Of a DNA stretch of 64,000 bases, positions 33,539 to 42,024 are shown piece by piece. Under the pieces are notes generated by a model. It did not search any database, was not told the DNA's origin, and worked only from the letters and a program-made list of their open reading frames with translations. A program made the position numbers and the translations under genes. The DNA comes from Vicinamibacterales bacterium (GTDB taxonomy: Bacteria > Acidobacteriota > Vicinamibacteria > Vicinamibacterales > UBA2999), in the NCBI GenBank assembly GCA_041659285.1, contig JBAZYO010000007.1, positions 118,198-182,197 on the forward strand, read 5' to 3'. Numbering within the stretch: position 1 is the first letter of the stretch; every line of letters starts with the position of its first letter.

Positions 33539-36500
33539 TCAGAAACGCAAGCGGACGCCCAACTGCACTTGGCGAGCGGATGTGACGGTGTTGCGGATGC
33601 GGCCGAAGCTGCCGAGCGGGACTTCGCCATCGGCGGCGCCGGCGAACGCGGTCAGGTTCGGCACCCCGAAGTTGGCGCGGTTGAACACGTTGAACACCTC
33701 GAGACGCACCTCGAGACGGGCTGAGCCCGCGGGCAGGCCGGTCTCCTTGGTCAGCGACAGGTCCACCACGCGCAGATCGGGTCCGCGGAAGTCGCCACGA
33801 CCAGTGTTGCCGAACGTGCCGGCCGGCTGCAGCGCGAATGCCTGCGGATTGAACCACTGCGCCGGATTGCCGGTGACGGCATTCCCGGCGTTGAAGCCCG
33901 GCGCGTAGCTGGGACGGTCGCGTCCGATGCCGGGGCCAAGCGACGGCTGCCACTGCGATCGCGATCGGTTGTTCTGCACGAACACGGTCAGCGGATAGCC
34001 GCTGCGGTAGGTGCCGATGGCCGACACGCGCCAGCCCCCAAGCAAGGCGCCGGCAGGCCCGGTGAGGCCGCGGCCCCACGGGATGTCCCAGGTCGCGTTC
34101 GCCACCAGGTTGTGCGTGATGTCGAAATCGGACGGCCCGCGGTTGTAGTCGGCGATGTATTCGGGGAACGCCGACGTCGTGCCATTGGTCGCATCCGAGA
34201 AGAACGTCGACGCCTGAGTGGTGTCTTGTGAGTCGGACCACGTGTACGACGTCTGGAACGACCAGCCGTTGGCGAACCGGCGCCTGACATCGACGATGAG
34301 GGCTTGGTACCAGGAGTCGCCATCCGAGGTCTTGGCCTCGATGGTGGTCCAGGCGGTGTTCTGGCGAGGCGTGCCAACCGCGAAGAACGGCCGGCCATCC
34401 GCACCGGTGGCCGGCACGGCGGTGTTGAGGTCGTTGCTGCGCAGCAGGTCGTAGCCGCGCGAGCCCGCGTAGCCCAGCGTGACCGCGATCTGGCCTGGCA
34501 GCTCGCGCTGCACGTTGGCGTTCCACACGTGAATCGACGGCGTGACCCCATCCCATTGCACCGGGCGAATCGACAGGCCCGACGCGCGCTCGAACGGCGG
34601 ATTCGGGAACGTCGGGGCCTGGTACACCACGCGCGGTGTGTCAGGCGGATTGGTCACCGTGACAATCAGGTTCTGCGAACTGTTGGTCGAATAGTACAGG
34701 CCGTAGCCCGCCCTGACGGCGGTGCGCCCGTCGCCGGCCACATCCCACGACAGGCCGACGCGGGGCGACAGGTTGTTGTAGTCGGCGCCTTCGTACAGCT
34801 GTCCGACCGTCGCCGTGCGATCGGTCAGGTTGACGAGGGCCGAATCGTGGCCGCCGGCGTCGATGGGCATCGTCATGAACTCGTAGCGCAAGCCGGCCGT
34901 CACCGTCAGCCGCTCGTGCGCCCGGAACTCGTCCTGCAGGTAGCCGCCGGCCAGCCAGAACGGCCACTGGCGATCGAACCGTGCCGCGGGCGTGAGACCG
35001 ATGAAGCTGGTCGCCCGATTCTCCATGAGCGCGCGCAGGTTCGCGAACGAATAGGTGCCGAGGCTGAAGGTCGGGTTCACCATGTCCTGCTGATAGTGCT
35101 CGGCAAGCGCACCGGTGCGGATCAAGTGCCGGCCGCGGGTCCACACCAGGTCAGCCGAGAGGCTGGTGACCTGCTGCAGGAACCGGACATCAACCGAGGC
35201 CTGCGTCCCAAAGCGCTGCAAGCCGCCGACGTCGATGTTGCCGATGAACGCGCGCCCCGGCACGAACGCCGGCAGCGTGGTGTTGGCCTCGACCGACTGC
35301 CCCACGCGCGTGCGGCTGTAGCCGGCGCGATACGTCGCGAGCAGGTTCGACGAGAACGCCTGCTTCAGTTCGGCAGTGAGGAACTGGTTGCGCGACACGA
35401 ACGCACGCGGGAATTGCGGGTAGTCGAGCGGCAGCCGCTGGTCCGCGTCGTCCAGGGTGTAGCGGGCGAAGAACTGGCTGCCCGGTGACAGGTTGTAGTC
35501 GACGCGGCCCTGGAGGAAATCCTGGTCGATCCGCTGATCGAACTGGAAGCTGTGCAGCGCCGTGCCATCACCCAGGCTCGCGCCGTTCGGCGCCGGATAG
35601 GCGTTGAGGTACGGCGCCACCGCGGCGTTGACGCCGACGTTGAGGAACTGTCCGCGGTTGGCGGGGTCGGGCAGCAAGCCCAGGCGCGCGTTGGCGTCGG
35701 GGACGGCCGAGGTAATGGTGCGGCCGAGATTCTCGCGCAGGCCTTCGTAGCCCACGAAGTAAAACAGCTTGTCCTGCCGCACCGGTCCGCCTGCCGTCAC
35801 GCCAAACTGATTGCGCCTGAACGCCGGCTTGCCGGCGACGTCGAAGTAGTTGCGCGCGTCGAGGGCGTCGTTGCGGTGGAACTCATAGGCCGTGCCGTTT
35901 AGCTGGTTACTGCCCGACTTGGTGATGACGTTGACCTGGCCGCCGCTCATGCGGCCGAACTCGGCGCCATACGCGTTGGTCTCGACACGGAACTCCTGCA
36001 CCGTCTCCGTGCCGAGCGAGGTGCCGGCGGCGCTGCCGGCCGGGCCGTTGGTCATGTCGTTCAGGAGCGTGCCATCCAGCAGGTAAACGTTGGCGCGCGG
36101 GTCCTGGCCGTTCACGGTCATGCCCAGGCCGTGGGCCACCACCGAGCCGCCATCGCGATACGGATACGGCGTGACGCCCGGTTGCAGGAACGCCAGGTCG
36201 GTGTAGTTGCGGCCGTTGAGCGGCAGGTTCTCGATGGCCCGGGCATCCACCAGGTAGCTGAGCTCGCCGGTGCGGGTGTTGACGGCCGGCGCCGTGCCCG
36301 ACACGCTCACGGCCTCCGTCAGCGCGCCGACCTCGAGCGAGAACTCCAGGACCACCGCCTCACCGACGGTGAGCGCGACGCCGGGCCGGACCACCGACTT
36401 GAAGCCCGCCAGCTCCGCCCGCACGTCGTAGACGCCGATCGGCAGCGCGGCCATCACGAAGCGCCCGCCGGCGTCAGTCACCGTGGCGCGTTCGACGCCG

Positions 36501-36649
36501 CGCTCGAGGTGACGGGCCGAAATCGTGACCCCGGGGACGACCGCCCCGCTCGCGTCGATGGCGCGGCCCGACAGGGTGCCCGAAGTCTGCCCGGCGGCGG
36601 TCAACGCCGGCGCGGCCAGGACCGTAAGAAGAAGACACACGATGCGCAC
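33539..36649 (-). CDS. TonB-dependent receptor with carboxypeptidase-regulatory domain (second)
   Basis: This 1,036-aa outer-membrane receptor has a signal peptide (to about TAAGQ), a CarboxypepD_reg domain (SGTLSGRAIDASGAVVPGVTISARHLERG, FVMAALPIGVYDVRAELAGFKS), a plug (NLPLNGRNYTDLAFLQPGV, GMTVNGQDPRANVYLLDG, FGRMSGGQVNVITKSGSN) and a barrel ending in VQLGVRLRF. It is of the Oar-like type abundant in Acidobacteria. A divergent MFS transporter gene begins 72 bp away, so the two may share a control region and handle the same nutrient. Confidence 0.87.
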   Translation of the reverse strand: MRIVCLLLTVLAAPALTAAGQTSGTLSGRAIDASGAVVPGVTISARHLERGVERATVTDAGGRFVMAALPIGVYDVRAELAGFKSVVRPGVALTVGEAVVLEFSLEVGALTEAVSVSGTAPAVNTRTGELSYLVDARAIENLPLNGRNYTDLAFLQPGVTPYPYRDGGSVVAHGLGMTVNGQDPRANVYLLDGTLLNDMTNGPAGSAAGTSLGTETVQEFRVETNAYGAEFGRMSGGQVNVITKSGSNQLNGTAYEFHRNDALDARNYFDVAGKPAFRRNQFGVTAGGPVRQDKLFYFVGYEGLRENLGRTITSAVPDANARLGLLPDPANRGQFLNVGVNAAVAPYLNAYPAPNGASLGDGTALHSFQFDQRIDQDFLQGRVDYNLSPGSQFFARYTLDDADQRLPLDYPQFPRAFVSRNQFLTAELKQAFSSNLLATYRAGYSRTRVGQSVEANTTLPAFVPGRAFIGNIDVGGLQRFGTQASVDVRFLQQVTSLSADLVWTRGRHLIRTGALAEHYQQDMVNPTFSLGTYSFANLRALMENRATSFIGLTPAARFDRQWPFWLAGGYLQDEFRAHERLTVTAGLRYEFMTMPIDAGGHDSALVNLTDRTATVGQLYEGADYNNLSPRVGLSWDVAGDGRTAVRAGYGLYYSTNSSQNLIVTVTNPPDTPRVVYQAPTFPNPPFERASGLSIRPVQWDGVTPSIHVWNANVQRELPGQIAVTLGYAGSRGYDLLRSNDLNTAVPATGADGRPFFAVGTPRQNTAWTTIEAKTSDGDSWYQALIVDVRRRFANGWSFQTSYTWSDSQDTTQASTFFSDATNGTTSAFPEYIADYNRGPSDFDITHNLVANATWDIPWGRGLTGPAGALLGGWRVSAIGTYRSGYPLTVFVQNNRSRSQWQPSLGPGIGRDRPSYAPGFNAGNAVTGNPAQWFNPQAFALQPAGTFGNTGRGDFRGPDLRVVDLSLTKETGLPAGSARLEVRLEVFNVFNRANFGVPNLTAFAGAADGEVPLGSFGRIRNTVTSARQVQLGVRLRF

Positions 36650-36721
36650 GATAAGCAGCCTCCGTCTCGTATACTACGCGGCAACGCGTGGCGTGTCGCC
36701 GCTGGCCCCCAAATTAGACGC

Positions 36722-38050
36722 ATGTCCACCACTCGTCCCAACCTGACCCCCTTGCAGTGGCTGATCTGCGGCATCGCCGCCCTCGGCTTCGCCTTCGACA
36801 TCTACGAAATCCTGATGGCGCCGCTCGTGGTCGGGCCCGCCATCGGCGAGTTGACTGGCGGGCGGCCGGGCACGCCGGGCTTCAACTTCTGGGTCGGGAT
36901 GTTCTTCTGGGTGCCGGCCCTCGTCGGCGGCGCCTTCGGGCTGCTCGGCGGCTACCTCACCGACCGCTTCGGCCGCCGCCGCGTGTTGGTGTGGAGCATC
37001 CTGATCTACGCCTTCTCGGCGATGGCCGCAGGGATGTCCACCAGCATCTGGATGCTGCTCTTCTTCCGCTCGACCACCTACATCGGCGTGTTCGTCGAGT
37101 TCGTCGCGGCGGTAGCGTGGATTGCGGAGATCTTTCCCGACGCGAAGCTGCGCGAAGCAGCGCTCGGCTACACGCAGGCGTTCTCGTCGATCGGCGGCAT
37201 CATGGTCACGGGCGCCTACGCCATCGCGGTGACCTACGCGCAATGGTTTCCGGCCATTCACGGCAGCCACGCGCCGTGGCGCTACACGCTGATCTCCGGC
37301 GTCATCCCGGCGCTGCCCTTGATCCTGATCCGGCCCTTCCTGCCGGAATCGCCGGCCTGGCAGCTGAAGAAGGCGGCCGGCACGCTGCGACGCCCGTCGA
37401 TCGCGGCGCTGTTCACGCCGGAACTGCGGCGCACGACCATCGTGACAACGCTGATGTTCGCGTTTGCGTATGGCGCGGCGTTCGGCGCCATCCAGCAGAT
37501 GCCGCGCATCGTCCCCGGCCTGGAGGAAGTGCGCGTGCTGGCGCCGCCGCAACAGCAACAGACGGCGAGCCTGGTGCAGGCCTACCAGGAGTTCGGCGGG
37601 CTGGCGGGACGCTTCCTGCTCGCGTTCCTGGCGCTGCGGATCTTGTCGCGACGGAAGCTGATTCGAACGTTCCAGATTCCCGGGCTGATCATCATCCCGT
37701 TCGTGTTCTTCTATGCCGCGACCAACAGCCTCGAACTGACCAAGTGGGGCATGTTCGCCGCCGGCATCTTCACGGTTGGCCAGCTGAGTTTCTGGGGCAA
37801 CTACCTGCCGCGCGTGTATCCCACGCACCTGCGTGGCACCGGTGAAGGGTTTGCCGCCAACATCGGCGGCCGCATGCTCGGCACCGGGTTTGCCCTCGTG
37901 ACGACAACCATGGCGAACTACATGCCAGGCGGCGCGGCCTCAACACGGCTCGCGTATGCCGCCACGATCACCGTGACGTTCGTCTACGCGGCCGGCTTCG
38001 TCACCAGCTTCTTCCTCCCGGAACCGAAGGGCGACGAACTGCCCGAGTAG
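36722..38050 (+). CDS. MFS transporter
   Basis: The 442-aa protein has about 12 membrane helices with the MFS motif GYLTDRFGRRRVLVWS after helix 2. An acidic intramembrane FAFDIYEILMAPLVVGP segment in helix 1 resembles sugar, organic acid or metabolite/H+ symporters. A central loop near residues 200-270 (RPFLPESPAWQLKKAAGTLRRPS, IVPGLEEVRVLAPPQQQQT) links the two halves. The substrate is not deducible. ATG 36722 fits the first helix. It is divergent from the TonB receptor and followed 5 bp later by a propeller gene. Confidence 0.82.
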   Translation: MSTTRPNLTPLQWLICGIAALGFAFDIYEILMAPLVVGPAIGELTGGRPGTPGFNFWVGMFFWVPALVGGAFGLLGGYLTDRFGRRRVLVWSILIYAFSAMAAGMSTSIWMLLFFRSTTYIGVFVEFVAAVAWIAEIFPDAKLREAALGYTQAFSSIGGIMVTGAYAIAVTYAQWFPAIHGSHAPWRYTLISGVIPALPLILIRPFLPESPAWQLKKAAGTLRRPSIAALFTPELRRTTIVTTLMFAFAYGAAFGAIQQMPRIVPGLEEVRVLAPPQQQQTASLVQAYQEFGGLAGRFLLAFLALRILSRRKLIRTFQIPGLIIIPFVFFYAATNSLELTKWGMFAAGIFTVGQLSFWGNYLPRVYPTHLRGTGEGFAANIGGRMLGTGFALVTTTMANYMPGGAASTRLAYAATITVTFVYAAGFVTSFFLPEPKGDELPE

Positions 38051-38054
38051 TGAT

Positions 38055-38096
38055 GTGAGGGTGCTTAGAGTGCGTACAGTGCCTACGGTGCCAAGT
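38055..38096 (+). repeat. 9-nt GTG tandem repeat at a start codon
   Basis: GTGAGG is followed by GTGCTTAGA, GTGCGTACA, GTGCCTACG and GTGCCAAGT, a 9-nt period in frame with the gene, encoding VLR, VRT, VPT and VPS. The same unit type starts the cytochrome gene at 13141. Confidence 0.8.
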
Positions 38097-39398
38097 CTGC
38101 TCGCCATCATGTTGCTGGCACTCGAGGCATTCACGTACGCGGAACAGTGGCCGCAGTTTCGCGGCCCTGGCGCGATGGGCGTGGCCGAGTCGCCGCGGCT
38201 GCCCGACACGTGGAGCACGACGAAGAACGTCCGCTGGAAGACGACGATTCCCGGCCATGGCTGGTCCTCCCCCATCGTCTGGGGCGATCGCATCTTCGTG
38301 ACCGCGGTCGTGCCCGCCGCCGAGACCGAGGCGCCGGTGAAGGGCCTCTACTTCGGTGGCGAGCGGCCGGCGCCGAAAGTGGAACACCGGTGGATGGTCT
38401 ACGCCATCGACTGGAACACCGGCCGGATTGCCTGGCAGCGCGAAGCGCGACGCGGCATGCCGGTGTCGCGGCACCTCAAGAACACCTACGCGTCTGAAAC
38501 GCCGGTCACCGACGGTCAGCGGGTTTACGTGTCGTTCGGCAACGTCGGCATCTTCGCCTACGACTTCGCCGGCAACCTCGCCTGGTCGGCGCCGGTGGAG
38601 CCGCGCCCCACCCACAGCGGATGGGGAACCGCGGCGTCTCCGGTCCTGCACAACGGCCGGCTCTACATCGTCCACGACAACGAGCAACAGTCGTACATCA
38701 CGGCGCTCGACGCCCGCACCGGCAAGGCGGTGTGGCGGACCGATCGCCAGGAGGCCACCGCCTGGGCCACGCCCTACGTGTGGGAGCACGCCGGCCGCAC
38801 CGAGATCGTGACGTCGGCCACGGGCGCCATTCGCTCGTACGACCTCGAAGGCAAGCTGCTGTGGCAGCTCGGGCCAATGTCGAGCATCGCCATCCCAACG
38901 CCGTTTTCAAAGTTCGGGCTGCTCTACGTCACGTCGGGCTACGTCGGCGACGCCGTGCGTCCCGTGTATGCGATCAAGCCGGGCGCATCGGGCGACATCT
39001 CGCTGAAGAAGGGCGAGGCCGGCAACGCGTCGATCGCCTGGTCGTTGCCGCAGGGCGGACCGTACAATCCATCGCCCATCATCTACGGCGACTATTACTA
39101 CACGCTGTTCGACCGGGGATTCTTCACTTGCCATGACGCGAAGACCGGCAAGGAGATCTACACGAAGGTCCGGCTGGATCCCACGGCCAGCGGCTTCACG
39201 GCGTCGCCGTGGGCCTACAACGGCAAGCTGTTCGCGATGAGCGAAGACGGCACGACGTATGTGATCCAGGCCGGACCGGAGTTCAAGGTGATCGGCCAGA
39301 ACACACTCGACGAGTTCACGATGGCGTCACCGGCCATCGATCGGGACAGCCTGATCATCCGGACGGCGACGTCGCTCTATCGAATCGGCAACCCGTAG
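38055..39398 (+). CDS. Secreted PQQ-like beta-propeller protein (second)
   Basis: This 447-aa BamB/PQQ-type propeller has blades such as WPQFRGPGAMGVAESPRLPDTWSTTKNVRWKTTIPGHGWSSPIVWGD, ALDARTGKAVWRTDR and CHDAKTGKEIYTKVRL. The N-terminus MRVLRVRTVPTVPSLLAIMLLALEAFTYA is a signal peptide whose first residues come from a 9-nt tandem repeat; the GTG start is the first repeat GTG, and several later in-frame GTGs are possible starts. It follows the MFS gene by 4 bp, so the two are probably cotranscribed. The ligand is unknown. Confidence 0.8.
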   Translation: MRVLRVRTVPTVPSLLAIMLLALEAFTYAEQWPQFRGPGAMGVAESPRLPDTWSTTKNVRWKTTIPGHGWSSPIVWGDRIFVTAVVPAAETEAPVKGLYFGGERPAPKVEHRWMVYAIDWNTGRIAWQREARRGMPVSRHLKNTYASETPVTDGQRVYVSFGNVGIFAYDFAGNLAWSAPVEPRPTHSGWGTAASPVLHNGRLYIVHDNEQQSYITALDARTGKAVWRTDRQEATAWATPYVWEHAGRTEIVTSATGAIRSYDLEGKLLWQLGPMSSIAIPTPFSKFGLLYVTSGYVGDAVRPVYAIKPGASGDISLKKGEAGNASIAWSLPQGGPYNPSPIIYGDYYYTLFDRGFFTCHDAKTGKEIYTKVRLDPTASGFTASPWAYNGKLFAMSEDGTTYVIQAGPEFKVIGQNTLDEFTMASPAIDRDSLIIRTATSLYRIGNP

Positions 39399-39410
39399 AA
39401 CAGCCGCAGA

Positions 39411-39698
39411 CTAGGTTCTCAATCTGTTAGTTCCGTAGTTGACGATGACCATCTGGTTGCGAGCGTCCCATGAGAAGGCTCGAGCGCCATCCCCACTCAT
39501 GTTGCCGTTAAGGTCGCAGGCAAACGTCCTTCCCGCGCCCGCCACATCCACCTCGTATTGCTGCGTGGTCGTATTGCCCGTCGGATCTTTCGCGACAATC
39601 GTAAGCGTGTTCGTCCCGGTCGTCGCCGGCACCGTGCCGCGAAAGGTGTTGTTCGCATCGACGACGGCCGGCATGCCAGCCATCCCGATGTTATCGCG
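39411..39698 (-). pseudogene. RHS/YD-repeat protein fragment
   Basis: The frame reads DNIGMAGMPAVVDANNTFRGTVPATTGTNTLTIVAKDPTGNTTTQQYEVDVAG then DLNGNMSGDGARAFSWDARNQMVIVNYG, a bacterial-Ig-like stretch followed by the start of an RHS/YD repeat (DxNGNM...FSWDARNQ). It has a stop just upstream and ends within the repeat, so both the long N-terminal part and the core-toxin end are missing. It is a relic of a polymorphic-toxin or wall-associated RHS gene. The rest of the gap, to 39879, shows nothing recognisable. Confidence 0.7.
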
Positions 39699-39879
39699 AG
39701 TCTACTCCGAGTTGTTTCCGCAGTGCTGCGTCATCGGTAATGTAGAACACAGGCTCCATCCGGCGGTGTTCTGCTATACCCCCTCAACTGAACTGCTCGG
39801 AAAGATGCGGCGGCTGCGACTAGACACGCCATTCGGATCTTAGGCATCCGGTTCCTTCGCGATCCCTGCGGACCCAGGC

Positions 39880-40461
39880 TCACGCCTGGCGGATGGCGGC
39901 TTCTGCCCGCGCGAGGAGGTCGGAGAGGCCAACCCGTTCAGCGCGATCTCGGAGGTAGCTCCGGTCCAGCGCATCACCCTGCACCAGCATGATGCCCAGC
40001 ACGTCGCGCCACTGGCGGTCAGAGACCTCGTGCCCTTTGCGAAACCAGCGCAGCTTCTGCAGCAGGATGTCCTCGGGCGTGTAGGCGTAGAGATAGTGGT
40101 CGGGGTTGGCCGTCACCTGAATCCGCTGCCGCCGATTCATCTGCTCGTCGTCTAGCGGTGACCCGCCCATAACGAAGAGGTCGACCTTGATGGCGCTCGC
40201 GCGATGAAACACGTTGACGCTCGAACGCTCGCGAGCGGCTCGCGCGACCGCGTGCTCGTCGACGTCAAACTCGAGACTCAGCCCGGCGACGAGCGCCGCG
40301 ACATCCGACTCCGCCAGCGCCAACGCGATATCGACATCCAGCGTCGACCGCGGCTCCCCATTCATCGAGCTTGCCAGGGATCCACCGACGAGGTAGCGAA
40401 GCCCGCACGTCTCGAGGATCCGGGCGATGCTGATCGCGACGGCAACGGGGTCGCTCAGCAC
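39880..40461 (-). CDS. Nucleotidyltransferase-fold protein (AbiEii-like)
   Basis: The 193-aa protein carries the minimal nucleotidyltransferase signature YLVGGSLASSMNGEPRSTLDVDIAL (GGS plus DVD), a following acid-bearing strand (IKVDLFVMGG), and the DDEQMNRRQRIQV...YAYTPEDILLQKLRWFRKG block of AbiEii/DUF6036-type proteins. These are often toxins or NTases of toxin-antitoxin and phage-defence modules. Its GTG start overlaps the upstream gene's stop as GTGCTGA, so the two are made together. Confidence 0.7.
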   Translation of the reverse strand: MLSDPVAVAISIARILETCGLRYLVGGSLASSMNGEPRSTLDVDIALALAESDVAALVAGLSLEFDVDEHAVARAARERSSVNVFHRASAIKVDLFVMGGSPLDDEQMNRRQRIQVTANPDHYLYAYTPEDILLQKLRWFRKGHEVSDRQWRDVLGIMLVQGDALDRSYLRDRAERVGLSDLLARAEAAIRQA

Positions 40462-40754
40462 GGGCCGCGGAGGTCAGACACCTGTGCGGCGTCGGGATAG
40501 ACCCGCCGCGCCGCATCCACTCCGAGCAGGATGGCGGCTAATCGCAAGAAGCACTCGCGCTCTGATGCCTGCGGGTGTCGACGACGTATGCCGGCCAGGG
40601 AGAGGTTCACGACCGCGCCAGTGGTATCACTGACGAGTTTCAGCTTCTGGATCGGCGAGAGGCGCCGCCACGCGTCGACCTGGCGCTGCTCGATGTCGGC
40701 CGTGGTGTCGGCGGAGAGAATCGCCGCACGGGATGCGGGCGTTGGCTCGGGCAC
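40455..40754 (-). CDS. Small partner of the nucleotidyltransferase gene
   Basis: This 99-aa protein (PEPTPASRAAILSADTT, VDAWRRLSPIQKLKLVSDTT, GIRRRHPQASERECFLRLAAILLG) is largely helical and basic. I start it at GTG 40754, since translation from 40826 adds unrelated residues. The stop overlaps the nucleotidyltransferase start by 7 nt. Small helical proteins of this kind with R/H-rich helices precede DUF6036-type NTases in many genomes; an antitoxin or regulatory role is an inference from that arrangement only. Confidence 0.6.
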   Translation of the reverse strand: MPEPTPASRAAILSADTTADIEQRQVDAWRRLSPIQKLKLVSDTTGAVVNLSLAGIRRRHPQASERECFLRLAAILLGVDAARRVYPDAAQVSDLRGPC

Positions 40755-40800
40755 CGGCCCATTATACGGCGCCAGCACGAGGAACCGCTGGCCATCGGCG

Positions 40801-41961
40801 TCAGAACATCCGCCAGTGCGAGTCAACAGACTTGGTCTGCTTGAAGTCCCGGTAGCGCCGCGTCACCGCGTACAGCGGCCACAGGCTCGCGGCCCAGATC
40901 ACGTAAACCGTCGGGTAGCCAGTGCCGTCTCGAAACCCGGCGGCGCCGACCAGTGCATAGAGCCATAGGTGGGCCAGGTAGAACGCCATCGGCGCCTGGC
41001 CGAACACCTGCAGCCACTGCCCGAGGCGTCCCGCCCGCTCCCGCACGCGATCAAATAGCGCCAGGACAAGAACGTTCACGCCCAGCGTGAGCAGCGTGAA
41101 GACCAGCGCGGGCGGGTACTTGATGAGGTTCAGGAACTCGATCCACGAGGTGTCGCGCGGAATCCGAATGTTGCCGAAGCCACCCAGGGCGCGCAGCGTG
41201 ATCGCCGCGACCAGCGCGGCAAGACCGATCCACGGCAGGCTGGCAAACGCCTTCGCGCGGTCGTGTGCGATCCACCGTCCGAACACCACGCCAAGCGCCG
41301 TGATGCCGAACCAGGGAACGACCGGGTACTGCACCCAGATGTGATGGGTCAAGCCTGGAATCAGCAGCAGCCGGGTGAGGAAGCCGTGCGGGATCAACAA
41401 CCCCTCCGGACCCGGCGTCAACACAGCGCTCGCGGTCAGCGCGGTCACGGCGAGGGCCGCCCACACGATCGTGCGCGCGCGGATGAACGCCGACGCCAGC
41501 ACCATCGACAGGCCGAGACCGACCAGCACCGTGAAGACGAACATCGGTGGACCGTCACCTGGGATCACGGCATCGGCGCCGATCGGTGACTGGGCGCGGG
41601 ATGAGATGAGCCCAATCAGCCACGCGGGGATCTCCAGAAAGAAGCTGACGAGGACGAGCAATAGGCCGCGGGTGGCCACGAAGCGCGAGATCCGTCCGGC
41701 GCTCCAGCCCTGCCTGCTGCGGGCCTCGACCAGCAGGCTGATGCCGACGCCCATCAGGAAGAAGAAGCCGGGCGCGCAGAAGTGCGTCACGAAGCGCGTG
41801 AGAAAGGCGACCGGACTGGCGTAGCGTGTCCACAGGCCGGCCCACATCTCGCCCGAATGGAAGCGGCCGATCATGAAGCTGGCGTGATCGATCGCCATCA
41901 CGATCATGATCAGGCCGCGGAGACGATCGATTGACTCCAGTCGCGGCGCGGGCTCAGCCAC
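40801..41961 (-). CDS. DUF1624/heparan-alpha-glucosaminide acetyltransferase-like membrane protein
   Basis: The 386-aa protein has about ten membrane helices and starts with RLESIDRLRGLIMIVMAIDHASFMIG, the RxxSxDxLRG...MxxDH signature of the DUF1624/HGSNAT family, in which the conserved acid and His are implicated in acyl transfer across the membrane. FVTHFCAPGFFFLMGVGISLL and YPVVPWFGITALGVVFGRW fit the same family. In bacteria the acceptor is generally unknown. It is not overlapping with either neighbour and has its own ATG at 41961. Confidence 0.78.
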   Translation of the reverse strand: MAEPAPRLESIDRLRGLIMIVMAIDHASFMIGRFHSGEMWAGLWTRYASPVAFLTRFVTHFCAPGFFFLMGVGISLLVEARSRQGWSAGRISRFVATRGLLLVLVSFFLEIPAWLIGLISSRAQSPIGADAVIPGDGPPMFVFTVLVGLGLSMVLASAFIRARTIVWAALAVTALTASAVLTPGPEGLLIPHGFLTRLLLIPGLTHHIWVQYPVVPWFGITALGVVFGRWIAHDRAKAFASLPWIGLAALVAAITLRALGGFGNIRIPRDTSWIEFLNLIKYPPALVFTLLTLGVNVLVLALFDRVRERAGRLGQWLQVFGQAPMAFYLAHLWLYALVGAAGFRDGTGYPTVYVIWAASLWPLYAVTRRYRDFKQTKSVDSHWRMF

Positions 41962-42024
41962 AGGTCACTGAGCGCGGACTATACTACGGCCGGGAATGCG
42001 TCCCTCCCCGGGCAGACCGACGAT

